Source: Alsobacter metallidurans
GTDB taxonomy: Bacteria; Pseudomonadota; Alphaproteobacteria; Rhizobiales; Beijerinckiaceae
Direction of reading: 5' to 3'
Assembly (NCBI RefSeq): GCF_014636935.1
Contig: NZ_BMES01000002.1
Coordinates: 496,001-560,000 of the forward strand
DNA: 64,000 nucleotides
The notes under the pieces are model-generated. The model ran no database searches and was not told where the DNA came from. It saw only the letters and a program-made list of their open reading frames with translations. The position numbers and the translations under genes were made by a program. Positions 17,808 through 27,238 of the stretch are shown here, piece after piece. How positions within the stretch are numbered: position 1 is the stretch's first letter; every line of letters begins with the position of its first letter.

Positions 17808-19094
17808 ATGACCGAGCCCAAGGCTCCCGGCTTCGCCACGCTCGCGATTCACGCCGGCGCGGCGCCGGATCCGGCCACCGGCGCGCGCGCCACGCCGATC
17901 TACCAGACCACGTCCTTCGTGTTCGACGATGTCGACCATGCCGCTTCGCTGTTCGGCCTGCAGGCGTTCGGCAACATCTACTCGCGCATCGGCAACCCGA
18001 CCTGCGCGGTGCTGGAAGAGCGCGTCGCGGCGCTGGAGGGTGGCACGGCTGCGCTCGCGGTGGCGTCCGGCCATGCGGCCGAGTTCCTGGTGATGCACAC
18101 CCTGATGCAGCCAGGCGACGAGTTCATCGCCTCCAAGAAGCTCTATGGCGGCTCCATCAACCAGTTCAACCACTCGTACAAGAACTTCGATTGGCGAGTG
18201 AAGTGGGCCGATCCGGACGACCTCCCGAGCTTCGAGGCCGCCATCACGGACAAGACCAGGGCGATCTTTATCGAGTCGATCGCCAACCCGGGCGGCGTCG
18301 TGACCGACATCCAGGCCATCGCCGACATCGCTCACAAGGCCGGCGTGCCGCTGATCGTCGACAACACCATGGCGACCCCCTACCTGATCCGCCCGTTCGA
18401 GCACGGCGCCGACATTGTCGTGCATTCGGCCACCAAGTTCCTGGGCGGCCACGGCAATTCCATCGGCGGCCTGATCGTGGACGGCGGCAAGTTTGATTGG
18501 CTGAAGTCGGGCCGCTATCCGATGCTGTCGCAGCCGCGCCCGGAATATGGCGGCATGGTGCTCGGCGAGACCTTCGGCAATTTCGGCTTCGCGATCGCCT
18601 GCCGGGTGCTCGGCCTGCGCGACCTCGGCCCGGCCTTGTCGCCGTTCAACGCCTTCATGATCCTGACCGGCATCGAGACGCTGCCGCTGCGCATGCAGCG
18701 CCATTGCGACAACACCCTCAAGGTGGCCCAGCACCTGCAGCGCCACGCCAAGGTCGCGTGGGTGAGCTATCCGGGGCTGGAGGGCGACAAGTATGGCGCG
18801 CTCGCAAAGCGCTACTCGCCCAAGGGCTCGGGCGCGGTGTTCACGTTCGGCCTCAAGGGCGGCTACGACGCCGGCGTCGCGCTGGTGTCGAACCTCAAGC
18901 TCTTCTCCCATCTCGCCAATATCGGCGACACGCGCTCGCTGGTGATTCACCCGGCCTCGACCACCCACCGCCAGCTCACCGCCGAGCAGCAGACGCAGGC
19001 CGGCGCCGGCCCGGAGGTCGTGCGCCTCTCGATCGGCATCGAGGACGTCGAGGACCTGATCGCCGATCTCGACGAGGCGCTGGCCGCGAGCTGA
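17808..19094 (+). CDS. metY: O-acetylhomoserine aminocarboxypropyltransferase (MetY)
   Basis: A 428-residue PLP enzyme of the Cys/Met metabolism family that makes homocysteine from O-acetylhomoserine and sulfide (direct sulfhydrylation). PLP-binding Lys is K210 in [36 protein letters not shown] and [22 protein letters not shown] are diagnostic. Length matches MetY rather than the ~390-residue MetZ/MetB. ATG at 17808 has GAGGA seven bases upstream; the frame is open 39 codons further but without homology. No SAM-II riboswitch pattern was recognised in the leader. Confidence 0.92.
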   Translation: MTEPKAPGFATLAIHAGAAPDPATGARATPIYQTTSFVFDDVDHAASLFGLQAFGNIYSRIGNPTCAVLEERVAALEGGTAALAVASGHAAEFLVMHTLMQPGDEFIASKKLYGGSINQFNHSYKNFDWRVKWADPDDLPSFEAAITDKTRAIFIESIANPGGVVTDIQAIADIAHKAGVPLIVDNTMATPYLIRPFEHGADIVVHSATKFLGGHGNSIGGLIVDGGKFDWLKSGRYPMLSQPRPEYGGMVLGETFGNFGFAIACRVLGLRDLGPALSPFNAFMILTGIETLPLRMQRHCDNTLKVAQHLQRHAKVAWVSYPGLEGDKYGALAKRYSPKGSGAVFTFGLKGGYDAGVALVSNLKLFSHLANIGDTRSLVIHPASTTHRQLTAEQQTQAGAGPEVVRLSIGIEDVEDLIADLDEALAAS

Positions 19095-19138
19095 GGCGCG
19101 TCAACGCGGCTGAACTTCAGCGCTGGATCAACCTCTCA

Positions 19139-19191
19139 CCCTTCATCCTGAGGAGCAGGCCCCCTTGGGCCTGCGTCTCGAAGAACGAGGG
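19139..19191. repeat. Dispersed palindromic repeat, locus B (single unit)
   Basis: One unit of the family seen at 10401 and 38353. It begins CCCTTCATCCTGAGGAGC and ends GCGTCTCGAAGAACGAGGG. The centre is an 8-bp perfect hairpin GCAGGCCC/GGGCCTGC (19155-19162 with 19167-19174) with a 4-base loop. It lies between convergent metY and ctaA and may help termination. Confidence 0.75.
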
Positions 19192-19249
19192 TTTTGCGCC
19201 TTTTGGGAAGGGCTCAAAAAAGCAGCTGTCGCCCTCTGCAGCCCGAGTC

Positions 19250-20338
19250 TCAGGCTCGCGTCAGCCGCCAATGCACCGCCGCCATGCCGAGCACCAACAT
19301 CGCGAAGGCCTGGTGGGCGAGGCCCAGCGACAGCGGCACCATGGCGAGCAGGGTCACGATGCCGAGCGCGGCCTGCGCAACCGACAACCCCGCGATGGCG
19401 CTGGCGCGTCGCGCCGCGGGCGTACCCGGCTGCACGCGCCGCGTCGCCCAGACCTGCCAGAGAGTCAGCCCCAGCAGTGCGTAGGCGGTCATGCGGTGGT
19501 GGAACTGAACCGTGAGCGGATTGTCCACGAGGTTCTCGAACCACGGCGTCTGGATGAACAACCCCGATGCGGGCGGGATGAAGTTCCCGTCCATCAGCGG
19601 CCAGGTGTTGTAGGTGAGCCCGGCCTTGGAGCCCGCCACAAGGGCGCCGAGCGCGATCTGGAGCAGCACCAGCAGCAGCGTCGCCGTCGCGAGCCCGCGC
19701 ACGATGGGGGTCGAAGGTTCGTTCTCGCGACGCTTCAGGCCGGCCGCGACCGCCACCAGGCCGGCGAAGATCACGCTCGCGGTGGTGAGGTGCAGCATCA
19801 GCTTCAACGGCGCGACGGCCGTCATCCCGGGCTTCAGGCCGGACGCCACCATGATCCAGCCGATGGCGCCCTGGAGTCCGCCCAGCAGCCCGAGCGCCGC
19901 GACCTTGATGGCGAGCCTCCCACGCAGCAGCCCCGTGGCGAAGAACCCGATGAAGCCGAGGCCGAACACGAGTCCGATCGCCCGGCCGAGCTGCCGATGC
20001 GACCACTCCCACCAGTAGATCTCCTTGAACTCGCCGAGGGTCATGCCCTTGTTGACGAGCTGGTACTGGGGAATTTGCCGGTACTTGTCGAATTCCACCG
20101 CCCAGGCCTGCTCGGTCAATGGCGGCACGGCCCCGGTTACGGGCTTCCACTCGGTGATGGACAGGCCCGACCCGGTGAGCCGCGTGGCGCCGCCCACCAC
20201 CACCATGCCGAACACCAGCGCGGCGATGACGTAGAGCCAGATCCGCACCGGCTGAAGCCGCCGCGTCGCCGCGTCGGGGCGCAAGGCGGCCTCCGCGCGG
20301 TCGAAGTCGTGGTCCGTGGCCGTAACCGACATCATCAT
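19250..20338 (-). CDS. ctaA: Heme A synthase (COX15/CtaA type)
   Basis: Inner-membrane enzyme converting heme O to heme A for aa3-type cytochrome oxidase, about 362 residues with eight helices. The paired haem ligands are visible: EWSHRQLGR, LMLHLTTA, VQFHHRMTAY and GLAHQAFAML; GGATRLTGSGLSITEWKPVTG is the conserved first extracytoplasmic loop. Three ATGs in a row lie at 20338-20332, and another at 20356; I chose 20338. It stands alone: no ctaB or cox genes are nearby. Confidence 0.94.
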   Translation of the reverse strand: MMMSVTATDHDFDRAEAALRPDAATRRLQPVRIWLYVIAALVFGMVVVGGATRLTGSGLSITEWKPVTGAVPPLTEQAWAVEFDKYRQIPQYQLVNKGMTLGEFKEIYWWEWSHRQLGRAIGLVFGLGFIGFFATGLLRGRLAIKVAALGLLGGLQGAIGWIMVASGLKPGMTAVAPLKLMLHLTTASVIFAGLVAVAAGLKRRENEPSTPIVRGLATATLLLVLLQIALGALVAGSKAGLTYNTWPLMDGNFIPPASGLFIQTPWFENLVDNPLTVQFHHRMTAYALLGLTLWQVWATRRVQPGTPAARRASAIAGLSVAQAALGIVTLLAMVPLSLGLAHQAFAMLVLGMAAVHWRLTRA

Positions 20339-20484
20339 TGTCCATCCATCGGGCATGCCGCCGCGGCGAAACGCGCAGCCGCGCAGGCTTGATCGCCCGG
20401 TCGCGCCGACACATAGTCCGCGCCGCTTGGGCCCACAATGGCCGCGTCGCCGCAGGCGCCGCCGGATCGAGGATCGGAATCAAC

Positions 20485-20700
20485 ATGCGCCGACGCACGC
20501 GCAAATTCATCGGCGCCGTCGCCATGCTGTTCTTCGTGTGCTTCTACGCGCTCGCCATGATGGCTTTGGCGCAAGGCTCGATCCAGGACGCCGGCAAGCT
20601 TGCGCAGGCGATTTTCTACGTCGTGGCCGGCATCGGCTGGATTGTGCCGCTCATGCCGCTGATCAAGTGGATGGAACGCCCCGACCCCGAGGACGCCTGA
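20485..20700 (+). CDS. DUF2842 small membrane protein
   Basis: A 71-residue protein with a basic N-terminus (MRRRTRKF) and two transmembrane helices separated by a short loop, ending LMPLIKWMERPDPEDA. This is the DUF2842 family, found mainly in alphaproteobacteria, and it often neighbours ctaA as here. Function is unknown. ATG at 20485; the frame extends upstream without homology. Confidence 0.8.
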   Translation: MRRRTRKFIGAVAMLFFVCFYALAMMALAQGSIQDAGKLAQAIFYVVAGIGWIVPLMPLIKWMERPDPEDA

Positions 20701-20705
20701 ACGCG

Positions 20706-21767
20706 TCACGCGACGTTCAGCCGCCGCCCCTTGTTCCACAGGTGGAACGGAATTCCTGACAACAGCGCGCCAAACTGGCCGACATTCTGGAAATTACCGT
20801 TCAGCGACACCCGCGGCAGCGCCGTGAGGTGGTCGCGGTGCTGCGGAAACAGCATGCCGGGCCTGGTCGTGACGGCGCTGCGGAACCCGAGCTCGCGCGC
20901 CATGGCGAACTCACGAGGACCGGCGGACGTCGGATCTCCCACCGGATAGGCAAGGTGCCGGACCGGGACGCCGAGTTCGCGCTCGATGGCGGCGCGCGAG
21001 TCGGCCATTTCGGCGCAGGCTGTGGCCGCATCGTGCTTGGCCAGCATTGGGTGCGTCATCGTATGCGCGCCGATCGTGATCAGCGGATCGGCGGCGAGCC
21101 GGCGCAGGCCCGCCCAATCGAGGCAAAGCCGTTCGGTGGTGGCCAGGCTGTCGATCCCCTGCCCGGCTGCGAGCTTTGCGACAACCGTGCGCATGTCCGG
21201 CTCGGGCAGCGCCCGCAGCCGCCAGTAGAGCGCCTCGAAGGCCGCCGCCTTGGCGGCCGGATCGCCCGTCGCCATCGCAAACGGACCGTCCGGCAAATCG
21301 GCCCGGACCTCGTCCGCCCGCGCGATGGCGTCCTCCAGGTCGCACCACCACAGACCGGCGCTGCGGTCCGCGAAGCCAGGGGTCACGAACACGGCGGCAG
21401 GCGCGCCATGCCGCCGCAGCACCGGCAGGGCATGATCGAGATTGTCGCGGTAGCCGTCGTCGAACGTGATCGCCAGCAGCGGTGGCTTGGCGGCAAACTC
21501 AATTCCCGCCTCCAATGCGTCGACCACGGCGTCGAGGCTGGCGATCCGGAAGCCAAGCGCCTTGGCGCGCGCCAGAGCCGCATCCAGGAACTCGGGCGTG
21601 ACCTCGAGCAGCCGGTTCGGCGCGAACGGCCGCTCCGTCCAGGGCCGCACGTGATGCAGCATCAGGATGCCGCCCAGCCCGCGCGAGCCCGGAAGTGTCC
21701 ATCGGCCGGCTCCAACTGCCGCAAGGCCGTTCAGGGCCGCCTGGAAGATCCGGTACTTCAACCCCAC
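20706..21767 (-). CDS. Polysaccharide deacetylase (NodB-type)
   Basis: A 353-residue carbohydrate esterase family 4 protein that should remove acetyl groups from a surface glycan. The NodB motifs are ITFDDGYRDN (metal and catalytic Asp pair), IGAHTMTHPMLAKH (H-x3-H metal site) and LAYPVGD. No signal peptide is evident. The GTG at 21767 is chosen for GAGG eight bases upstream; a TTG at 21797 is the longer option. It opens the exopolysaccharide locus and diverges from the acetyltransferase gene. Confidence 0.85.
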   Translation of the reverse strand: MGLKYRIFQAALNGLAAVGAGRWTLPGSRGLGGILMLHHVRPWTERPFAPNRLLEVTPEFLDAALARAKALGFRIASLDAVVDALEAGIEFAAKPPLLAITFDDGYRDNLDHALPVLRRHGAPAAVFVTPGFADRSAGLWWCDLEDAIARADEVRADLPDGPFAMATGDPAAKAAAFEALYWRLRALPEPDMRTVVAKLAAGQGIDSLATTERLCLDWAGLRRLAADPLITIGAHTMTHPMLAKHDAATACAEMADSRAAIERELGVPVRHLAYPVGDPTSAGPREFAMARELGFRSAVTTRPGMLFPQHRDHLTALPRVSLNGNFQNVGQFGALLSGIPFHLWNKGRRLNVA

Positions 21768-21910
21768 CGTGAAATCCTCGATCCGTGGCAATTCCAACCG
21801 CCGCGCAAGTCATCGTTAATGGCTGGCTGTTAAGCTTGACTTAAAGGTTTCGTTGACCATTCCGCGGTCGGCCGGCCACGTTGCAGAGCAATCGAGAGAT
21901 AAGCGCCGAA

Positions 21911-23092
21911 ATGTCCGCCGCATTGGACACCCCTTTTGCGACGTGGAGTCGGATCGAGGTCTTCCGGTCGCCGGAGGATGCCGCATCGGCCTGGCGCGCT
22001 CTTGAAGCGCAAGGCGTCGCCACGCCTTACCAGCGATATGACTGGCTTGCGCCCTGGTACGCGTTTGTGGCCGCCCGCAAGGGCCAAACGCCCGCGATCG
22101 TGCTCGTGTCCAATGGGGCCGGCGCTCCGCTGGCGCTCTTCCCGCTTGTGATGCTGCGCACTGGTCCCGTTCGGCTTGCGCGCTTTGCTGGGGGCAAGCA
22201 CTGCAATGCCAATATGGGGCTATTCGACGCCGACTTTCTGGCGACGCTCGGCCCGGAGGACGCCAGCACGCTGTTGTTTGCGATCAGCGAAGCGCTGTCG
22301 GGGGTAGACCTGCTCGATCTTCGCTCGCAGCCGCTCTCGTGGAACGGCTTCGCCAATCCGTTCGCGTTGGTCGCGGGAGCCCGCCCGGCCGAGGATGCGC
22401 ACGCCCTCGCCTTCCAGCCTGGCGATACCGCCGACATGCTGGTCCGCCGCCTCGTCAGCAAGGACAGCCGCAAGAAGCTGGCCAAAAAGCTACGCTGGCT
22501 CGAGGCGATCGGGCCCGTGTCGCTGCGCAGGGCGCAAACCGAAGCCGAGGTCGACGGCGTGCTCGAGGCATTCTTTCGGCAGCGCGCCGCGCGCTTCAAG
22601 GCGCAGCACATCGCCAATCCGTTCTCCTGCAAGACGGTGCAGCAGTTTCTGCGCAGCGCCGCCCTGGCGGGCCTCGACCGCGGAAGTCCCGCGCTGGAGC
22701 TCTGGGCGCTGTGGTGCGGCGACCGGATCGCGGCCGCATTCGGCGGGGTGAGCGATGGCCGACGGTTGAGCGGCGCATTCATTTCGTTCGAGAACGACAA
22801 GACGCTGATGCGCTCGAGCCCAGGCGAGGTGCTCACGATGGAGCTCGCCAAGGCGGCGCTCGCGAATGGCCTGGCGAGCTTCGACCTCGGCATGGGCGAG
22901 GATGGATACAAGCGGCACGTCTGCCCCACGCGGGAGAAGCGTGTCGACGCCTCCATTCCGATCACCCCGATGGGCCACGCCATGGCGCTGGGCCTGCGTG
23001 GCGCGAATCGCGTTCGGGAGATTGTGAAACGCGACGTCCGGCTGTTGAAAACGGTTCGCCGGGTCGCGCTACGCTTTGGCGCGCCGACATGA
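21911..23092 (+). CDS. GNAT-fold acetyltransferase, CelD/BcsL type
   Basis: A 393-residue protein of the CelD/BcsL-like double-GNAT group (Acetyltransf_6), often encoded with cellulose or exopolysaccharide genes. Typical features are TPYQRYDWLAPWYAF near residue 48, the basic DSRKKLAKKLRWLE region and the C-terminal acetyl-CoA-fold part ending FDLGMGEDGYKRHVC. It may acylate the exported polysaccharide or a precursor; the substrate is not known. The ATG at 21911 is preferred over an in-frame TTG at 21881. Convergent with the Wzz-like gene. Confidence 0.78.
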   Translation: MSAALDTPFATWSRIEVFRSPEDAASAWRALEAQGVATPYQRYDWLAPWYAFVAARKGQTPAIVLVSNGAGAPLALFPLVMLRTGPVRLARFAGGKHCNANMGLFDADFLATLGPEDASTLLFAISEALSGVDLLDLRSQPLSWNGFANPFALVAGARPAEDAHALAFQPGDTADMLVRRLVSKDSRKKLAKKLRWLEAIGPVSLRRAQTEAEVDGVLEAFFRQRAARFKAQHIANPFSCKTVQQFLRSAALAGLDRGSPALELWALWCGDRIAAAFGGVSDGRRLSGAFISFENDKTLMRSSPGEVLTMELAKAALANGLASFDLGMGEDGYKRHVCPTREKRVDASIPITPMGHAMALGLRGANRVREIVKRDVRLLKTVRRVALRFGAPT

Positions 23093-23109
23093 CAGGTTGA
23101 GGCGGGCCC

Positions 23110-25305
23110 TTAGGCCGCCTCGACGTTCTGCGCCCGGTCAACCGACAGCCGGACCACACGCAACCCCCAGGCGGACAGGCTTGCAGCCGCATCCGCTACC
23201 TCATCGGCCGAAGCATTGGGGCCGACCGCCAGCACGGCCATGTCGGCGCACTGCGCCAGCACGCGCAGGATGGAGCGCTCCTCGGCCGGTGGGGTCGCCA
23301 CCATCACGGCGTCATAGGTCTGCGACAGCGCGCCGAGCGCGAGCTCCACGCCTGCCGCCTGGCTGGTGATCGCGTCCGCGGTCAGAGCGCCGGAGGACAC
23401 CAGGTGAAGCCGCGACGCAGGATCTCGGTGGATCACCTGAATAAACGAGGCATGACCGCTGATCAGCTCGGCGAAGCCTGCGGTCGTTTCGCGGCCCGCG
23501 GTGTCGGCGTCGATCAGTGCGAGGCGACGCGCGCTGGCGAGGCGGCGGCCAAGCGCCAGAGCGAGATCGCGGGCCGGCGCGCCGCCAATCGGCGTCACGA
23601 GGCAGCGCCGCACCGTCCCGGACCCGATCGCGACGTCGAAGGCGCTCGCCGCATCCGCAAGGCTCACCGAGCCGTCCCGCATCTCGCGCGGTGGCTCCGC
23701 GGGCCTGCGCTGCGCCGCATCCGCGGCCAGCCGCGCCAGGGCGTGCTCGGCGGGAGCCAAGGCATGCTGGGCTGACGCAAGGTCACCAGGCTCGGCTGGG
23801 CGAAGCCGCGGCCGCCACGCCGGTTCGGCTGCGGCCACAACAGGCGCCACGGCGGCGGGCTGAGCGGCGGGAACGGCGCCGGCGCCCAGCGGGAAGGTCG
23901 GGGCATAGCTCACCGGAACTGGCCCAAAGGCGCGGCCGGACAGCAGCTCAGCGCAGATCACCCAAACGGTCATCACCAGCAGCGTCGCCAAGGTCGCGAT
24001 GATGATCATCGGGCCTTTCTTCGGAAAGGACGGCGCAACGGGCGGATCGGCGCGCTGCACGATGCGGGCGTCTGGCGGCGACGCATCCTTGACGTCGCGG
24101 GCGGTGGCCTCGCGGTAGCGCGTCATCATGGCCTCGAGCTGCTCGCGCTGCGACCGCGCCTCCCGCTCCAGCGCGCGCAACTCCACGTCCTTCTCGCCGG
24201 CCGCGATGCTTTGCTGTTTGGTGGCGTCGAGCGCGCTCGCGAGCGCGTCCACGCGCGCCTGCGCGACCCGCGCGTCGTTCTCCAGCGTGCGCACGGCCTT
24301 GAGCGCGGCCGCGGAGATCTGCGCGTCGATGTCCGCGAGCTGCGCCTGCAGCTCCTTCATGCGCGGATGGCCGGGCCCGAGCGAGCGCGACTCGAGCGCG
24401 ATCTGCGCCTTCGCGGTGGTGCGGTCGGTCACGAGCTTGCGCACGAGATCGTTGTTCGCCACATCCGAAACGTCGAGCGTGCGGCCGCCCGCGAGGGCTT
24501 CGCGCAAAAGCTTGGCCTTTGCCTGCGAATCGGCCTGGGCGCCGCGAACCTGGTTGAGCTGCGTGTTAAGCTCGGCCAGTTGCTGCTGCTGCAGGGTGGC
24601 GTTGTTGGTGGCGACAAGGAGGCCGGCGCCGGAGCGGAACGCCTCGACCTTGGCCTCGGCGTCGGCGACCTTCTGGCGCAGCGGTTCAATTGCGCCGTTG
24701 AGCCATGAGCTTGCCTTCTGGGCGACCCGGAGCTTGGCCTCCTCTTGCAATTCCAGGTAGATGTCCGCGATCGCATTGGCGCCGCGCGCGGCGAGAACCG
24801 GGTCGGACGACGTGAACTCGATCGCCAGCACGCGGGTCTGCCCCACCGGGAAAGCCGTGACGCGCTCGACGAAACGGTCGATCAGCTGCTCGTTTTCGCT
24901 GGCGCGGGCGAGGCCGAGATAGACGAGGCCGCTCTTTACGACTCCCACCACCGACGCGCTGGTGTCGAACTCGGGGTTTCCCTTCAGCTGCAACCGGTCC
25001 ACGGCGCGTTTGGCGAGGTCGCGTGACGTCACCAGAAGAACCTGGCTGGCGACCTCGCGCTCGTCGATCTGCAGGTCGCGCTCGGCGCTTTGGCCAGGGC
25101 GCGTGTAATAATTATCGCCGGGCTGAAGAAGAATGCGGGCGTCCGCCGTGTAGCGCGGCGTGGCGGTGTTCACCCAGAACGCCGTCAGCCCGAACACGAT
25201 GAGGGTGGCGAGCAGAATGAGCGGGCTGCGCCGCCGCAAGGCGCGCCCAAGCTGTCCCGCATCGAGGTCCCCGCCGTTGGCGGGGACGGGACCAGCATCA
25301 GCCAT
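23110..25305 (-). CDS. Wzz/GumC-type polysaccharide co-polymerase with degenerate BY-kinase domain
   Basis: A 731-residue inner-membrane protein. The N-terminal Wzz domain spans one helix near residue 30 (LILLATLIVFGLTAFWV), a long periplasmic coiled-coil region (residues about 170-400) and a second helix near 435 (MIIIATLATLLVMTVWV). A Pro/Ala-rich linker then leads to a C-terminal domain (566-731) shaped like a bacterial tyrosine kinase. Its Walker A position reads GGAPARDL without the GKS/T, Walker A' ALIDAD is kept, and Walker B reads YDAVMVATPP. There is no C-terminal tyrosine cluster. Likely controls chain length but not by phosphorylation. A GTG one codon upstream is an alternative start. 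Confidence 0.85.
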   Translation of the reverse strand: MADAGPVPANGGDLDAGQLGRALRRRSPLILLATLIVFGLTAFWVNTATPRYTADARILLQPGDNYYTRPGQSAERDLQIDEREVASQVLLVTSRDLAKRAVDRLQLKGNPEFDTSASVVGVVKSGLVYLGLARASENEQLIDRFVERVTAFPVGQTRVLAIEFTSSDPVLAARGANAIADIYLELQEEAKLRVAQKASSWLNGAIEPLRQKVADAEAKVEAFRSGAGLLVATNNATLQQQQLAELNTQLNQVRGAQADSQAKAKLLREALAGGRTLDVSDVANNDLVRKLVTDRTTAKAQIALESRSLGPGHPRMKELQAQLADIDAQISAAALKAVRTLENDARVAQARVDALASALDATKQQSIAAGEKDVELRALEREARSQREQLEAMMTRYREATARDVKDASPPDARIVQRADPPVAPSFPKKGPMIIIATLATLLVMTVWVICAELLSGRAFGPVPVSYAPTFPLGAGAVPAAQPAAVAPVVAAAEPAWRPRLRPAEPGDLASAQHALAPAEHALARLAADAAQRRPAEPPREMRDGSVSLADAASAFDVAIGSGTVRRCLVTPIGGAPARDLALALGRRLASARRLALIDADTAGRETTAGFAELISGHASFIQVIHRDPASRLHLVSSGALTADAITSQAAGVELALGALSQTYDAVMVATPPAEERSILRVLAQCADMAVLAVGPNASADEVADAAASLSAWGLRVVRLSVDRAQNVEAA

Positions 25306-25469
25306 CACTCAACCCCAGAACAGATTACACCGTGCCGGAACTATGAAGTTTTGGGCTTTCGATAACGTTAAGCATGAGGCCATGCGCGGTCAGGGTTTAT
25401 TAACCACGTTGACGCACATGATCGCGCATTCGACCGCCTATCCAGCGAGTCCCGCAGCGAGCCCCTTTG

Positions 25470-26027
25470 ATGTCGCGTCGCAAGTTCCTGATCCTGCTCG
25501 GAGCAGCCGCCGTTTCGGCCTGCGCGCCGCCCCTGCATACTCCGCCGGGCTTCATGGAAGGACTCGACGCCCCCTATACGCTGGCCAGCGGCGACCGCCT
25601 GCGCATCATCGTGTTCGGGCAGGACAACCTCTCCAACAGCTACGCGGTGGACGGATCCGGCCGCGTCTCCCTGCCGCTCATTGGTCCGACGCCGGCCGGC
25701 GGCATGACCACCACGCAACTCGAGCGCGCGATCGAGGCCAAGCTGCGCAACGGCTACCTGCGCGAGCCCCGCGTTTCCGTCGAGGTTGAGCAGTACCGCC
25801 CTTTCTTTGTCCTCGGCGAAGTCACCACGGCCGGGCAGTTTCCCTACGTCAACGCTATGACGGTCCAGACCGCCATTGCGATCGCGGGCGGGTTCTCGCC
25901 GCGCGCTCTGCGCACCCAGGCCGACATCACGCGCCAGATCGGCGGCCGGCCGGTGAGCGCCACCGTTCCGATCACTTTCCCGGTGCGCCCCGGCGACACC
26001 ATCGTCGTGCGCGAACGCTGGTTCTGA
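25470..26027 (+). CDS. Polysaccharide export lipoprotein (Wza/GumB type)
   Basis: A 185-residue outer-membrane export protein. The lipobox VSAC gives a lipidated Cys19 after a hydrophobic signal (FLILLGAAAVSAC). The Poly_export domain (YTLASGDRLRIIVFGQDNLSNSYAVDGSG) and an SLBB-type region (FFVLGEVTTAGQFPYVNAMTVQTAIAIAGGF) follow. The protein is short, with one SLBB domain and no C-terminal amphipathic helix, as in GumB-like proteins. It diverges from the Wzz-like gene and heads a rightward run of EPS genes. Confidence 0.88.
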   Translation: MSRRKFLILLGAAAVSACAPPLHTPPGFMEGLDAPYTLASGDRLRIIVFGQDNLSNSYAVDGSGRVSLPLIGPTPAGGMTTTQLERAIEAKLRNGYLREPRVSVEVEQYRPFFVLGEVTTAGQFPYVNAMTVQTAIAIAGGFSPRALRTQADITRQIGGRPVSATVPITFPVRPGDTIVVRERWF

Positions 26028-26030
26028 GAC

Positions 26031-27161
26031 ATGGCCCAGAATGGGCGCCTTCGGATCTTGCACGTGTTTCGGGCTCCCATGGGGGGCCTTTTTCGGCATG
26101 TGCTCGACCTGGCGGGCGCCCAGGCCGCAGCCGGCCACGCCGTGGGGCTGGTCTGTGACGTAGGCGGCGGCGCGAGGGCCGAGGCCGCCATCGAACGGAT
26201 CCGCCCCAGCCTGAGCCTCGGCACCTTCCGCATCCCGATGCCACGCGAGCCGGGTCCCACGGACGCTTTGGCGCTGCTGCGGATCACTAAAATCTTCGCT
26301 GCCGCCAAAGCCGACATCGTTCATGGCCACGGCGCCAAGGGCGGCTTCTATGGGCGGCTCGCGCCGGTCGGGCTGCGCCGGGTCGGGCGCATCTATACCC
26401 CCCATGGCGGCAGCGCGCATTACGGCGCCAACACCCTGGCGGGCAAGCTCTACACCCGCGTCGAGCGCCTGCTGATGCGCCGCACCTCGGTGTTCACGTT
26501 TGAGAGCGACTATGTGGCCAGCCGGTTCGAAGCCATGCTGGGCGATGCGCCGCACGATGCCGTGGTGGTCCGCAACGGGCTGGAGGCGCATGAGTTCGTC
26601 CCAGTGGCGGATGGGCCGGAGGCGGCTGACGTTCTTTACCTTGGCGAATTGCGAACGCTGAAGGGCGTGGACACGCTGCTTGACGCGCTGACGCTGTTGC
26701 GCGCCCGGCTTCCGTGGGAGCCCTCCGCCGTTCTGGTCGGGGCGGGTCCGGATGAGGCCGAGTTTCGGGCCCTCGCGCAACGGCTCGGGCTACGCGAAGT
26801 CTCGTTCAAGGCTCCCATGCCGGCGCGCGACGCCTTTCGGCTCGGCCGAGTCATGGTCGTGCCCTCGCGGGCCGAGTCGCTCCCCTATGTGGTGATCGAG
26901 GCCGCCGCCGCCGCGCGCCCGCTGGTCGCCACGGCGGTGGGCGGCATTCCTGAAATCATGGGGCCTTTCGCCACAAGGCTCGTGCGGCCTGATGATCCGC
27001 CCGCTCTGGCCGACGCCATCGCGGCGCTGCTGTCCAAGTCCGAGGCGCAGCGACAAGCCGAGGCGGAGGATCTTGCCCGGCATGTCGCCTCGGCATTTTC
27101 CATCGACGCCATGGCGGGCGGAATCGAAGCGGCTTATCGCAAGGCTCTGGCGAGGATTTAA
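26031..27161 (+). CDS. Family 4 glycosyltransferase
   Basis: A 376-residue GT-B fold enzyme that should add a sugar to a lipid-linked EPS repeat unit. The N-terminal half shows LHVFRAPMGGLFRHVLDLA; the C-terminal half holds DVLYLGELRTLKGVDTLLDAL and the donor-binding VVPSRAESLPYVVIEAAAAARPLVAT, with the E-x7-E pattern of GT4. It follows the export lipoprotein gene by three bases. Sugar specificity is not inferable. Confidence 0.85.
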   Translation: MAQNGRLRILHVFRAPMGGLFRHVLDLAGAQAAAGHAVGLVCDVGGGARAEAAIERIRPSLSLGTFRIPMPREPGPTDALALLRITKIFAAAKADIVHGHGAKGGFYGRLAPVGLRRVGRIYTPHGGSAHYGANTLAGKLYTRVERLLMRRTSVFTFESDYVASRFEAMLGDAPHDAVVVRNGLEAHEFVPVADGPEAADVLYLGELRTLKGVDTLLDALTLLRARLPWEPSAVLVGAGPDEAEFRALAQRLGLREVSFKAPMPARDAFRLGRVMVVPSRAESLPYVVIEAAAAARPLVATAVGGIPEIMGPFATRLVRPDDPPALADAIAALLSKSEAQRQAEAEDLARHVASAFSIDAMAGGIEAAYRKALARI

Positions 27162-27238
27162 CGCTTCCGTCAGCCATCGTGCATAGGGTTCCTCAAGGAT
27201 TGAGGCTTGGAGAGCGGCCGAGCGGCCGCGATCGCGCG

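Noticed and set aside
25309-25469. EcfG-type promoter (GGAAC ... TCGAT) between the Wzz-like and Wza-like genes
   Set aside because: The -35 matches GGAAC but the -10 does not match CGTT at proper spacing. The AT-rich palindromes nearby are too short to call operators.
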